Source: Campylobacter concisus ATCC 51562
Lineage (GTDB): Bacteria; Campylobacterota; Campylobacteria; Campylobacterales; Campylobacteraceae
Assembly (NCBI RefSeq): GCF_000466745.1
Contig: NZ_ANNI01000006.1
Coordinates: forward strand, 1 to 64,000
Reading direction: 5' to 3'
Length of the DNA stretch: 64,000 bases
Shown: one piece after another, positions 33,225 to 42,153 of the stretch
How positions within the stretch are numbered: the stretch's first letter is position 1
Layout of the letters: every line of letters starts with the position of its first letter
Notes under the pieces: generated by a model
Told to the model about the DNA's origin: nothing
The model's input: the letters and a program-made list of their open reading frames with translations, nothing else
Database searches by the model: none
Program-made: the position numbers and the translations under genes

Positions 33225-34166
33225 TTATTTTAAAATACCAGCCTCTTTAAATGCAGCCTCTGCAGCTGGGTGAAGCGGAGCTGAAAGACCTTGAACAAGA
33301 TCTTCTTTGTTTACTGATTTTAGCGCTGGGTGAAGAGTTTTGTACTCATCAAAATTATCTAAAATAGCTTTTATCACAGCTTTTACAGCCTCATCTTTTG
33401 TGTCTTTATTGGTTACCAAAACAGCCTTTACACCGATAGTATTTACATCGTGATCAACGCCATCATATGAGCCTTTTGGAATCACACCTTTTGCGAAGTA
33501 TGGCTTCTCTTTAAGAAGATTATCGATCTCGCTGCCTTCGATATTTAGGATATCAATCGGTAAAGATGTCGCAGCATCAGTGATGTTTGCAGTTGGGTGT
33601 CCGACAACAAAGCTATATCCGTCTATCTTTTTATCTTTTAGTGCGTGTGGGCATTCGCCAACTGTCAAAACGCCGTGGTAGCCTAGTTTTGAGACATCAA
33701 AGCCCTTTGCTTTAAAGACTTCAAGTGTACTCACTTCGTTGCCACTGCCTGGGTTTCCGACGTTGTATTTTTTACCTGCAAATGAAGCAAGATCACTTGT
33801 AAGACCGCTATCTTTTGCAACAACAAATGCAAGAAGTTCTGGATAAATAGCAACTACTGAGCGTAAATTTTCATCTTTTGCTCCGTCAAATTTGCCAGTG
33901 CCGTTAAATTTATCATAGACGACGTCGCTTTGAACAAAGCCAAATGTAAGCTCTTTTTTGAGGACGTTATTTACGTTGTAGACTGAGCCGCCAGTTGATT
34001 GGACTGAGCATTTTACATTAGTATTTTTGTTTGCTAAACGGCAAATCGCTCCACCTATCGGATAATAAGTGCCTGTCATGCCACCAGTACCGATACTGAT
34101 AAATTCTTTTGCTGAAAGAGTTGTTGCTAAAAGCAAGCCAGCAAGTGCCAAAGAAGTAGTTTTCAT
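33225..34166 (-). CDS. TAXI-family TRAP solute-binding protein
   Basis: A 313-residue periplasmic protein with a signal peptide (1-19, ending LSA) and the TAXI signature ISIGTGGMTGTYYPIGGAI, followed by KCSVQSTGGSVYNV and VGNPGSGNEVSTLEVF. It delivers its ligand (glutamate, 2-oxoglutarate or another organic acid in known members) to the fused permease encoded downstream. AAAGGAT precedes the ATG. Highest expression of the pair is expected because of the hairpin after it. Confidence 0.9.
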   Translation of the reverse strand: MKTTSLALAGLLLATTLSAKEFISIGTGGMTGTYYPIGGAICRLANKNTNVKCSVQSTGGSVYNVNNVLKKELTFGFVQSDVVYDKFNGTGKFDGAKDENLRSVVAIYPELLAFVVAKDSGLTSDLASFAGKKYNVGNPGSGNEVSTLEVFKAKGFDVSKLGYHGVLTVGECPHALKDKKIDGYSFVVGHPTANITDAATSLPIDILNIEGSEIDNLLKEKPYFAKGVIPKGSYDGVDHDVNTIGVKAVLVTNKDTKDEAVKAVIKAILDNFDEYKTLHPALKSVNKEDLVQGLSAPLHPAAEAAFKEAGILK

Positions 34167-34480
34167 CTAAGATCCTTTCAAGAAATTTAAGGCTATTTTA
34201 TTCTATAAATTTAGCTTTTTACCTTATTTAATATGATATTTTCATGCCGTTTTGGCAAAGTTGCAACCATTCTACACAATCAAGACTTAAAAAAATATTT
34301 TCTTAAGATTAAATTTATATTTCTTTATCAGCCAAAATAAATTTGATAAACCGGCTATTTAAATATCATTTTTTATTGTATAATCCACCGCAGTTCTAAG
34401 TTTTAGAAAAACTGTTGCAAATTTACAACTAATCAATAGCTTTTATAAATGTTAATAACAATCAAATTTTGGAGGTTTTT
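34167..34480. other. Divergent regulatory region between TRAP and pst operons
   Basis: About 310 AT-rich bases holding the leaders of both operons. TATAAT at 34379-34384 is the clear pst-side -10. I looked for Pho-box-like direct repeats (CTGTTAT-type) and found nothing convincing. No coding frame supported. Confidence 0.5.
34379..34384 (+). promoter_or_regulatory. -10 element of the pst operon
   Basis: TATAAT in TTTTATTGTATAATCC, about 96 bases before pstS. The resulting leader contains T-rich and CAAATTT stretches but no recognised riboswitch. Confidence 0.55.
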
Positions 34481-35353
34481 ATGAAAAAATCACTTATGTT
34501 GGCTGCTTCTATGCTGCTTTTATCTTTAAATTTCGCTTCTGGCGCAGACGAGAAAACGCAAGTTAGCTTTAGTGGCTCATCTACTCTAGCTCCAGTCATC
34601 GCTAAAATTTCAACCAACTTTATCGAAAAGTACGAGACTTGGGACAAGGTTGATAACTCTTTACCAAACAAAAACATCACCATCTTTGTCTCAGCTGGTG
34701 GCTCTGGTGCTGGCGTAAAAGCCGTGCTTGATCATGTCGCTGACTTTGGCATGCTAGCTCGCGATATAAAAGATAGCGAAAAGGCAAAGATCAAGGATAT
34801 GAAAGCCTATACGCTTGGCATAGACGCACTTTGTGTGGCTGTAAACCCAGAAAATGAGGTGATAAAGCTAAAGGGCGGAAATTTAAGCAAAAATGAGATC
34901 GTCAAAATTTTCTCAGGCGAGTACAAAAAGTGGAGTGACCTTGACAAATCCCTACCAAATGACGAAATAGTCGTAGTTACAAGAGATCTTGGTGGCGGCG
35001 CTCACGAGGTATTTCAAAAAAAGATCATGAAAGATGTCAAAGTTAGTAAAAACGTCATCCAATCACCATCAATGGGCGCACTTGTCTCAAAAATCATCGA
35101 AAATAAAAACGCTATTGGCTATGCATCTTTTGGTATCACAAACCAAAACAAAGGCAAGCTAATACCACTAAACGTTGACGGTGTGGAGCCAACTGTTAAA
35201 AATATAGTTGATGGCAAATACTACATCTCTCGTCCGCTCATCATCGTAAAAAGTGGCGATCTAAGCAAGAGTGAGCAAATTTTTGTAGACGTGCTAAATT
35301 CAGCTGAAGGTCAAAAGACTATCGAAAAAATGGGATTTATACCAGTAAAATAG
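34481..35353 (+). CDS. pstS: Phosphate ABC transporter substrate-binding protein PstS
   Basis: A 290-residue periplasmic protein with a signal peptide (1-22, ending GADE region) and the PstS pattern: FSGSSTLAPVI near residue 32, then SAGGSGAGVKAV (phosphate-contacting loops), DFGMLARDIK, and EIVKIFSGEYKKWSD. The ATG at 34481 has GGAGG before it. First gene of pstS-C-A-B. It binds phosphate outside the inner membrane. No phoU follows, so control by a PhoB-type system is uncertain. Confidence 0.88.
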   Translation: MKKSLMLAASMLLLSLNFASGADEKTQVSFSGSSTLAPVIAKISTNFIEKYETWDKVDNSLPNKNITIFVSAGGSGAGVKAVLDHVADFGMLARDIKDSEKAKIKDMKAYTLGIDALCVAVNPENEVIKLKGGNLSKNEIVKIFSGEYKKWSDLDKSLPNDEIVVVTRDLGGGAHEVFQKKIMKDVKVSKNVIQSPSMGALVSKIIENKNAIGYASFGITNQNKGKLIPLNVDGVEPTVKNIVDGKYYISRPLIIVKSGDLSKSEQIFVDVLNSAEGQKTIEKMGFIPVK

Positions 35354-35357
35354 TCTA

Positions 35358-36215
35358 ATGACAGGGCAAATTTTTAAAGGCGGGGTATATCTTTTCACAC
35401 TTTTATCCGCCATACTTTTGCTTTTACTCGTGGGGTTTTTACTGATAAATTCCACGAGTTTTTTTGCAGAAGTAAGCCTTTTTGACTTCTTGCTAAACGG
35501 CGACTGGGACGTTAGCACAGAGCCTTTTAGCTTTGGGCTGTTTAATATCCTAATCGCAAATTTCGCAGTTGCGTTTTTAGCTTGTATATTTTCATTTTTT
35601 ATCTCGCTTGGTATCACTATATTTATATGCTTTTTTGCGAGCGCCTGGCTTAAACACGTGCTAGACTGGATGATACGAATACTAGCTGGCATACCATCTA
35701 TCATATATGGATTTTTCGCGCTTTACACGGTTGTAAAAATTTTAGAGTCAGGGCTAAAAATGTCCGCTGGTGAGTCAGTTTTGGCAGCTAGCCTCATCCT
35801 TAGCGTCATGATACTGCCATTTTTTACCTCGCACTTACTCCAAAGTGTTGATCTGCTAAAGCAAAATTTCAAAACAAACTCGGACGCGCTTGGCGTAAGC
35901 ACAGGATATTTTATAAGAAAAATAATTTTTAGAAAATCCATAAAAACAAGCATTTCAGGCTTTATACTCGCATTTTCAAGGGCAGCTGGCGAGACGATGG
36001 CTGTGATGATGGTCATAGGCAACACTCCACTTTTTCCGCACCTACTCTCAAAAGCTCAGACCATACCATCTCTAATAGCCCTTGAAATGGGCATGAGCGA
36101 GGCTGGTAGCTTGCACTATCACGCCCTAATAGCAAGCGGATTTGTCCTGCTTGTTTTTATATTTTTGCTAAATATTTTTATCTTTAAATTTGAGAAAAAC
36201 AATGAACGCTTTTAA
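35358..36215 (+). CDS. pstC: Phosphate ABC transporter permease PstC
   Basis: A 285-residue permease with six helices and the ABC EAA loop region (NSDALGVSTGYFIRKIIF), preceded by AGIPSIIYGFFALY, a typical PstC/PstA string, and followed by RAAGETMAVMMVIGNTP. It forms the membrane channel with PstA. The start is four bases after the pstS stop, and its end overlaps pstA. Confidence 0.87.
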   Translation: MTGQIFKGGVYLFTLLSAILLLLLVGFLLINSTSFFAEVSLFDFLLNGDWDVSTEPFSFGLFNILIANFAVAFLACIFSFFISLGITIFICFFASAWLKHVLDWMIRILAGIPSIIYGFFALYTVVKILESGLKMSAGESVLAASLILSVMILPFFTSHLLQSVDLLKQNFKTNSDALGVSTGYFIRKIIFRKSIKTSISGFILAFSRAAGETMAVMMVIGNTPLFPHLLSKAQTIPSLIALEMGMSEAGSLHYHALIASGFVLLVFIFLLNIFIFKFEKNNERF

Positions 36216-37059
36216 AGATCATCTAGTCAAATTTTACGCCTATCTTTGCGTATTTATAGTCGTTGCGGTGATATTTTGGATATTTTATTTCATCTTTGCA
36301 AATGGTATCTCTCAGATAAATTTAGACTTTCTAACCAAAAATCCGCAAGGTTTAAATTTAGGTGAGAGTGGTGGCATAAGAGACGCTATCATAGGCTCAT
36401 TTTTGCTAATGATACTATCCATGATATTTTCTGCGCTTCTTGGCGTTAGCTGCGCCATTTATAGGCAAATTTACTGCACTTCTAGCACAATCAAACTTGG
36501 GCTTAAATTTATCATCCAAACGATGGCCTCCATACCCTCTATATTGCTTGGGATGTTTGTTTATGGGCTTTTTATCGTTAGTCTTGATATCCCTAAAAGC
36601 CTACTAACAGCTAGTATTACGCTTGCTTTGATGGTCTTTCCATTTGTTGAAGTAAGCGTTGAAAAGGTGATCTCTCAGATTGATGAAAAGATGTTAAGAG
36701 ATAGCTTCGCGCTTGGCGTTGATAAAAATTTCATGGCTAGAAAGCTTGTTTTGCCAACTATTAGAAAAAATATAATATCTATTTTAATACTTGCTGGCAG
36801 CTACGCCATAGGGGCAACTGCACCGCTACTTTTAACTGGAGTCGTCTTCATGGCAAAGGCAGAAGGCCTGCTCTCGCCAGTCATGGCACTGCCTTTTCAC
36901 CTGCATATGCTCCTAAGCCAGTCAGTCGCAACGCAAAATGCCTACGCCACGGCGCTCGTGCTCATTTTTATACTGATAATTTTGCACCTGCTTTCAGCCG
37001 TAGTTTTATTTGATATAGGAGAGAAAATTGCTAGATATTTTAAACATAAAAGATCTTAG
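36202..37059 (+). CDS. pstA: Phosphate ABC transporter permease PstA
   Basis: A 285-residue permease, six helices, with MASIPSILLGMFVYGLF and the EAA-like loop RDSFALGVDKNFMARKLVLP, plus GATAPLLLTG near the end, as in PstA. I place the start at ATG 36202, since the earlier TTG gives only four more residues. It overlaps the end of pstC by 14 bases and its own end overlaps pstB by 32, pointing to tight co-translation. Confidence 0.87.
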   Translation: MNAFKDHLVKFYAYLCVFIVVAVIFWIFYFIFANGISQINLDFLTKNPQGLNLGESGGIRDAIIGSFLLMILSMIFSALLGVSCAIYRQIYCTSSTIKLGLKFIIQTMASIPSILLGMFVYGLFIVSLDIPKSLLTASITLALMVFPFVEVSVEKVISQIDEKMLRDSFALGVDKNFMARKLVLPTIRKNIISILILAGSYAIGATAPLLLTGVVFMAKAEGLLSPVMALPFHLHMLLSQSVATQNAYATALVLIFILIILHLLSAVVLFDIGEKIARYFKHKRS

Positions 37060-37693
37060 TATCTCTTACCAAGATAATGAAATTTTAAAAGATCTAAATT
37101 TAAGCGTCGCCGAAAACGAGATCATCTGCCTAATGGGCAGCTCAGGATGTGGCAAATCGACATTTCTATCAGCGCTAAATGGCTTTTTAGAGCAAAAAGG
37201 CGGCAGATATAGCGGAGAGATACTATTTAAAGGTGAAAATATCAAAAATAAGGGCGAAATTTGGCTAAGACGAAAACTAGCCATACTCTTTCAAGATGCC
37301 ACACTCTTTCCCTTTAGCGTAGAAAGAAATTTGACCTATGCGATGGAATTTTATGAAGGCAGCATAAAAGATAAGCAAAAAAGAGTAGAAGAGCTCTTAA
37401 AAAGCGTAAATTTACTGGGCGAAATAAGTGACCTTGATATGCCAGCTAGCAAGCTCTCTGGCGGTCAAAAGCAAAGACTTTGTATCGCAAGGATGCTAAC
37501 TACAAAACCTGAAGTGCTCATGCTTGACGAGCCTTGCTCATCGCTTGATATGAAAAATATTTTGATCGTAGAAGATCTTTTAAAAAGCTTGTCGCAAAGA
37601 TACACCATCATCATAACCACGCACAATGAAGAGCAGGCAAAAAGGCTTGGCGGCAGGATAGTTCGCATAGTGGATAAGAAATTTGCATTTTAA
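37028..37693 (+). CDS. pstB: Phosphate ABC transporter ATP-binding protein PstB
   Basis: A 221-residue ATPase with Walker A GSSGCGKST (about residues 36-44), signature LSGGQKQRLCIARML and Walker B MLDEPCSSLD, the PCS form being close to PstB's PCSALD. It is about 30 residues shorter than a typical PstB (about 250) and starts at TTG 37028 within pstA. Although the context argues for phosphate, the short form leaves some room for another anion. Confidence 0.83.
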   Translation: MLDILNIKDLSISYQDNEILKDLNLSVAENEIICLMGSSGCGKSTFLSALNGFLEQKGGRYSGEILFKGENIKNKGEIWLRRKLAILFQDATLFPFSVERNLTYAMEFYEGSIKDKQKRVEELLKSVNLLGEISDLDMPASKLSGGQKQRLCIARMLTTKPEVLMLDEPCSSLDMKNILIVEDLLKSLSQRYTIIITTHNEEQAKRLGGRIVRIVDKKFAF

Positions 37694-37694
37694 A

Positions 37695-37715
37695 AGAGCT
37701 AGAAATTCTAGCTCT
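37695..37715. terminator. Bidirectional terminator between pst and agu operons
   Basis: Perfect nine-pair stem AGAGCTAGA/TCTAGCTCT with a three-base loop between convergent genes; A-rich on the left flank (TTTTAAA on one strand) and AAATTTA on the right, so it can serve both directions. Confidence 0.65.
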
Positions 37716-37719
37716 AAAT

Positions 37720-38592
37720 TTAGTCGATAAATCTTTTTATGATATTTGCGTAGGCATCGATCCTGCGGTCTCTTAAAAATGGCCAAATTCTTCGCACTTC
37801 TTCGCTTCTTTTCATATCTATTTCAACGATCTTGCATAACTCATCTGTGCTATTTGCACGGAAAAGCTGCTCGCCTTGTGGCCCAAAAACAAAGCTATTT
37901 CCCCAAAATTTGATCCCATCCATCACGCCGCTATCATCTTTTTCAAAGCCCACACGATTTACTGCGACCACTGGCAGGCCATTTGCCACACTGTGGCCTC
38001 TTTGCACTGCCACCCACGCTTCAAGCTGTCTTGACTTTTCATCGTCGCTATCGTCCTCAAACCAGCCAATAGCCGTTGGATAGATGAGAATTTTCGCCCC
38101 TTTTAGCGCCATTAACCTTGCTGCTTCTGGATACCACTGATCCCAGCAGACCAAAACGCCAAGCTTACCAAGGCTAGTTTCAACTGGCTCAAAGCCAATA
38201 TCACCAGGCGTAAAGTAAAATTTCTCATAAAATCCAGGGTCATCAGGGATATGCATTTTTCGGTATTTGCCAGCCACACTGCCGTCACACTCGAAGACAA
38301 AGGCGGTGTTGTGATAAAGTCCGTCAGCCCTCTTTTCAAAGAGCGAAGTGACTAAAACCACGCCATTTTCTTTTGCCACCCTGCCCCAAAAAGCGACGTC
38401 TTTTTGCCAGTCGTTTGCATGATCAAAGAAATTTGTATCCTCGCTTTGGCAAAAGTACTGCGTCTGGTGCAGCTCTTGGCAGACGACTAGATCAGCACCG
38501 CCTTTTTTTGCCTCGGCAATTAGCTCAAGTGTCTTTGCGATAGTCGCCTCTTTTGTGCCTTTAAATTCTTGTTGAAGTAGCGCTACTTTCAT
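37720..38592 (-). CDS. aguB: N-carbamoylputrescine amidase
   Basis: A 290-residue member of the carbon-nitrogen hydrolase (nitrilase) family. The Glu-Lys-Cys triad is visible: VVCQELHQTQYF (Glu40), KYRKMHIPD (Lys near 113) and VLVCWDQWYPE (Cys near 148). It converts N-carbamoylputrescine to putrescine, ammonia and carbon dioxide, the second step after agmatine deiminase. The aguA gene lies two genes upstream on the same strand, with a CDF exporter between (one-base gap), so the set is an operon for putrescine synthesis. Confidence 0.93.
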   Translation of the reverse strand: MKVALLQQEFKGTKEATIAKTLELIAEAKKGGADLVVCQELHQTQYFCQSEDTNFFDHANDWQKDVAFWGRVAKENGVVLVTSLFEKRADGLYHNTAFVFECDGSVAGKYRKMHIPDDPGFYEKFYFTPGDIGFEPVETSLGKLGVLVCWDQWYPEAARLMALKGAKILIYPTAIGWFEDDSDDEKSRQLEAWVAVQRGHSVANGLPVVAVNRVGFEKDDSGVMDGIKFWGNSFVFGPQGEQLFRANSTDELCKIVEIDMKRSEEVRRIWPFLRDRRIDAYANIIKRFID

Positions 38593-38593
38593 C

Positions 38594-39520
38594 TCATTTC
38601 CCTTCTTTGTCGTTGTATGGGTCTAAATGCGTGGTTATCTGCCACGAATAATCCCTAAATTTCTCTCTTATCTCAGCTTCAAGCGAGTCGGCCACTTCGT
38701 GCGCGTCGTAAAGCGAGATATCTTTGTCAAAAACTAAATGCAGCGTTAAAAATATGGCATTTGCGCTCTGCCTTGTGTTTAGATAGTGAAAATCAGAAAT
38801 TCTTTCTTTTGCCTTTATCATTTTGATGATCCCCTCTGTGACTTCAGGGCTTGCTGCATGATCCAACAAGATACCAAAGGCGTCTTTACCTAAATTTATA
38901 GCACTTTGAGCGATGTAGCCACTTATCACGATACCAAAGATCGCATCAATCATCACAAATCCGCTAAATTTAATGATAAGTAGCGAAATAATGACTGCTA
39001 GGTTGCTAAAAAGGTCGATCTTATAGTGCAACGCGTCTGCTTTTATGATAAGGTTTCCGCTTTTTTTAGAAATTTGGTTTAAAAATAGCACCAAACATAA
39101 CGTCACTATGACCGAAAACACCATCACACCAAGGCTTAAGCCAAGGTCTATCTCTAAATTTGGCTCGCTAAATTTTTTAATACTCTCATAAAATATATAT
39201 CCAGCAGCCACAACGATGATGACACACTCAAATAGCGCTGCTAACGCCTCTAGCTTTGTGTAGCCAAAGTTAAATCTCTCATCGGCTTGCTTTCTTGACT
39301 TTCTAAGCGCAAATAAATTTAAAAGCGAAACGATAAAATCAAGCATCGAGTCAATTGCCGAGCCAAGCACAGCGACCGAGCCGCTAAAAAGCCCAGCTGT
39401 AAATTTCACAAGTGCGAGCAAAAAGGCGCAAGCTCCAGCTGCGATAACAGCCTTATTTTCGCCCTGCGTGCACTCCTGCTTATTTATACGGTTAAACTCA
39501 TAATCAAACGGACTTGACAA
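38594..39520 (-). CDS. Cation diffusion facilitator (FieF-like metal exporter)
   Basis: A 308-residue membrane protein with six helices and a C-terminal cytoplasmic domain. Metal-site residues can be seen in helix 2 (GSAIDSMLDF, D-x3-D) and helix 5 (HYKIDLFSNLA, H-x3-D), the DD-HD pattern of FieF-type carriers that move Zn2+ and Fe2+ or Cd2+ out against protons. The start is TTG 39520, two bases after the aguA stop. Why a metal exporter sits inside the agmatine operon is unclear. Confidence 0.88.
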   Translation of the reverse strand: MSSPFDYEFNRINKQECTQGENKAVIAAGACAFLLALVKFTAGLFSGSVAVLGSAIDSMLDFIVSLLNLFALRKSRKQADERFNFGYTKLEALAALFECVIIVVAAGYIFYESIKKFSEPNLEIDLGLSLGVMVFSVIVTLCLVLFLNQISKKSGNLIIKADALHYKIDLFSNLAVIISLLIIKFSGFVMIDAIFGIVISGYIAQSAINLGKDAFGILLDHAASPEVTEGIIKMIKAKERISDFHYLNTRQSANAIFLTLHLVFDKDISLYDAHEVADSLEAEIREKFRDYSWQITTHLDPYNDKEGK

Positions 39521-39522
39521 GA

Positions 39523-40491
39523 CTAAGACCTTTTATATCTATTTTGGCTTGAGCAGTGAAGCGAGCCATTTTGACGCACAAAAACTAGCGAATTTACACC
39601 GATGATCTTTCTATCTGGCAGTGCCTTGGCTAGTAAATTTAGCACCTTTTCATCGTTTTCGTCATTATATGTTGGCACGATTAGCGCACCATTTATAAAG
39701 ATAAAGTTTGCATAGGTGCAGCCAAGCCTTTTGCCATCATAAAATTTAGGTTTTGGTAGTGGCAAGGCAAGTAGCTTAAAGCCAGTTTTTTTAAGCTCAT
39801 CCTCCATCTTTTTAAGCTCATCAAAGTGCTCATCGCTCTTGTCATCACAAGCTGCGTAAGCTATCGTATCAGGCGTGATAAAACGCGCTAAAGTGTCGAT
39901 GTGACTATCAGTATCATCGCCTCTTATAAAGCCATTTTCAAGCCAAATGATACGCTTTAAGCCAAACAAACTCTTTAGCTTCTCCTCGATCTGCTCTTTG
40001 CTAAGAGCCTTGTTTCTATTTTCATTTAGCAGGCATTTTGAAGTGGTTAAAAGCACGCCATCTCCGTTAAACTCGATGCTCCCGCCCTCTAGTATCATAT
40101 CAACTGGCTCAAGCTTGGTTTTGTAAATTTTAGCTACCTCCAAATTTATCGCATCATCTTTTGAACTCTTAAATTTACCGCCCCAAGCGTTAAATTTAAA
40201 GTCGTAGCTCTTTATGCCATCTTCAGCACAAACGTCGATCATGCCGTAGTCTCTGATCCAAGTATCATCAGTCTCAAGCTTAACAAACTCTACATTTTTA
40301 AATTTCTTAAATCTAGCAAAATTTGCCTCATCAGGGCAGATGAGCACTACCTTTTCAAACGGCGTAATAGCAGCCACTAGCTCTTCATAACTAGCTAAAA
40401 TCTCCTCTAAATAAGGCTCCCAGTCGCTCTTACTATGTGGCAGCGACAAAAACAAAAGCTCCTGCTCTTCCCACTCTGCGTAAGCTCTCAC
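39523..40491 (-). CDS. aguA: Agmatine deiminase
   Basis: A 322-residue enzyme of the peptidyl-arginine-deiminase superfamily that turns agmatine into N-carbamoylputrescine. Diagnostic strings: EWEEQELLFLSLP at the start, TWIRDYGM, GGSIEFNGDGVLLTT, GDDTDSHIDTLARF (catalytic Asp and His), and a late GCTYANF with the nucleophile region near LHCSSQ at the very end. It starts at GTG, overlapping the small upstream gene by four bases. With aguB it forms the route to putrescine. Confidence 0.92.
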   Translation of the reverse strand: MRAYAEWEEQELLFLSLPHSKSDWEPYLEEILASYEELVAAITPFEKVVLICPDEANFARFKKFKNVEFVKLETDDTWIRDYGMIDVCAEDGIKSYDFKFNAWGGKFKSSKDDAINLEVAKIYKTKLEPVDMILEGGSIEFNGDGVLLTTSKCLLNENRNKALSKEQIEEKLKSLFGLKRIIWLENGFIRGDDTDSHIDTLARFITPDTIAYAACDDKSDEHFDELKKMEDELKKTGFKLLALPLPKPKFYDGKRLGCTYANFIFINGALIVPTYNDENDEKVLNLLAKALPDRKIIGVNSLVFVRQNGSLHCSSQNRYKRS

Positions 40492-40733
40492 GCTCTCTCC
40501 TTATAAATTTTATAAATTCCATAAATTGTAATGATTATCCAAAAGACCTCTATCAAAAATGAGCCAAGGTTAAAGTGCACAAAAAGCGAGATGATAAGTA
40601 GCACCGCACCTACTAAATTTATTATCTGATAGGCTAGATCGCGGCTATTTAGGCGGCCGATTTGAAGTAAAAAGTAGCCCAACACGATGCAAATCATCCC
40701 TAAAAAGCCGATGATCTGAAAAAGATCGATCAA
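40488..40733 (-). CDS. Small three-helix membrane protein
   Basis: An 81-residue hydrophobic protein with three helices (about residues 4-22, 35-53 and 57-75) and a basic end. It resembles the CBU_0592-type small membrane proteins, whose function is unknown. The start is TTG with AAAGGA before it; the stop overlaps the aguA start. It is the first gene of the agmatine operon. Confidence 0.65.
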   Translation of the reverse strand: MIDLFQIIGFLGMICIVLGYFLLQIGRLNSRDLAYQIINLVGAVLLIISLFVHFNLGSFLIEVFWIIITIYGIYKIYKERA

Positions 40734-40843
40734 ATTTTATCCTTTTTGCAAGCTTAAATTTAAAGCAAGATCATATCTAATTAGTTTTAAATTTATGATT
40801 ATAAGATAAAATAACTCCATTTTTCAGATTGGATTAAAGTTTT

Positions 40844-41497
40844 ATGGATTTTGAGTTTATTGAGAAATTTTATCCGCTTTATGTTAAAGCCGGAGTGCTT
40901 ACCTGTGAGATCGCCTTTTTAGGGATCATTTTTTCTATTTTGATCGGTATTTTTTGTATGGCCATGAAATTTTACAAGCTAAAATTTCTATCAAAAGTAA
41001 TTGATTGCTACGTCGAGCTCTCAAGAAATACACCACTTCTTATACAGCTTTTCTTTTTATATTATGGCTTGCCAAAGCTTGGAGTGTCGATGGGCGGCTT
41101 TACCTGTGCGGTCGCTGGTCTTAGCTTTCTTGGTGGTAGCTATATGAGTGAGAGCTTTAGGCTTGGCTTTGAGGCGGTTAGAAAGTCGCAGATCGAAGCG
41201 GGACTAAGTATCGCACTTAGTAAAAATCAGCTCCTAAGGTATGTTATCTTGCCTCAAGCATTTAGTGTAGCAGTGCCAAGCATCAGTGCAAATATTATCT
41301 TTTTACTAAAAGAGACAAGCATCGTTAGTATCGTGGCACTTGCTGATCTAGTTTACGTCGCAAAGGATCTCATTGGGCTTTATTACAAAACAGATGAAGC
41401 GCTTTTTATGCTAGTAATTAGCTATCTCATCATCATCTTGCCAGTCTCGCTGGTGCTTAGCTATGTCGAAAAAAGGGTGAGAAATGCAAGGAGTTAG
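40844..41497 (+). CDS. Amino-acid ABC transporter permease (first)
   Basis: A 217-residue permease of the HisM/GlnP polar amino-acid family, about five helices, with YVELSRNTPLLIQLFFLYYG near residues 54-73 and the EAA loop (EAGLSIALSKNQLLRYVILPQA). It pairs with the second permease (14-base overlap), the ATPase and the CjaA-like binding protein downstream. From the binding protein I infer cysteine import. Confidence 0.88.
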   Translation: MDFEFIEKFYPLYVKAGVLTCEIAFLGIIFSILIGIFCMAMKFYKLKFLSKVIDCYVELSRNTPLLIQLFFLYYGLPKLGVSMGGFTCAVAGLSFLGGSYMSESFRLGFEAVRKSQIEAGLSIALSKNQLLRYVILPQAFSVAVPSISANIIFLLKETSIVSIVALADLVYVAKDLIGLYYKTDEALFMLVISYLIIILPVSLVLSYVEKRVRNARS

Positions 41498-42152
41498 TAT
41501 TTTATTTGACACGCAAAATTTACTAAGGCTCTTTGAAGGTCTAGTCGTTAGCACAGAAATTTCATTTATCTCTATTTTTATCTCTATAATCGGTGGCTTA
41601 GTGCTTGGCGTGCTTATGAGCATGAAAAACAAATTTATCTATTTTATTTTAAAAATTTGCCTAGAAATCGTTCGTATAATGCCTCAGATCGTTTGGCTAT
41701 TTTTATTTTATTTTGGTGTCAGCAAGGCGTTTGATATTCACATTTCAGCATTTACAGCCTCACTCATCGTCTTTAGCTTGTGGGGAATTTTTGAAATGAT
41801 GGACATCGTGCGTGGCGCAATAACATCAATACCAAAACATCAATTTGAATCAGCCGCATCACTTGGGCTTAGTAGATTTCAAATTTACTCTCACGTCATC
41901 ATCCCACTTGCCACAAGAAGGCTAGTGCCTGGAGCAGTAAATTTACTAAGTCGTATGATAAAAACGACCTCTATAGTCGTGCTAATTGGCGTTGTAGAGG
42001 TTGTCAAAGTCGGTCAGCAGATCATCGAGCGAAATGTATTTACAAATCCTATGGCGCCATTTTGGATATACACGCTCATATTCTTTTTATATTTTGTGAT
42101 CTGCTATCCAGTCTCAAAACTATCAAAAAAACTAGAAGAAAAATGGAGCTAA
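41484..42152 (+). CDS. Amino-acid ABC transporter permease (second)
   Basis: A 222-residue polar amino-acid permease, with LEIVRIMPQIVWLFLFYFG and the EAA loop ESAASLGLSRFQIYSHVIIP. Partner of the preceding permease. The stop is followed within two bases by the ATPase start. Substrate is inferred from the binding protein encoded at 42984. Confidence 0.88.
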   Translation: MQGVSILFDTQNLLRLFEGLVVSTEISFISIFISIIGGLVLGVLMSMKNKFIYFILKICLEIVRIMPQIVWLFLFYFGVSKAFDIHISAFTASLIVFSLWGIFEMMDIVRGAITSIPKHQFESAASLGLSRFQIYSHVIIPLATRRLVPGAVNLLSRMIKTTSIVVLIGVVEVVKVGQQIIERNVFTNPMAPFWIYTLIFFLYFVICYPVSKLSKKLEEKWS

Positions 42153-42153
42153 A

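Noticed and set aside
34167..34480. Pho-box before pstS
   Set aside because: No pair of CTGTTAT-like direct repeats at 11-base spacing could be seen.
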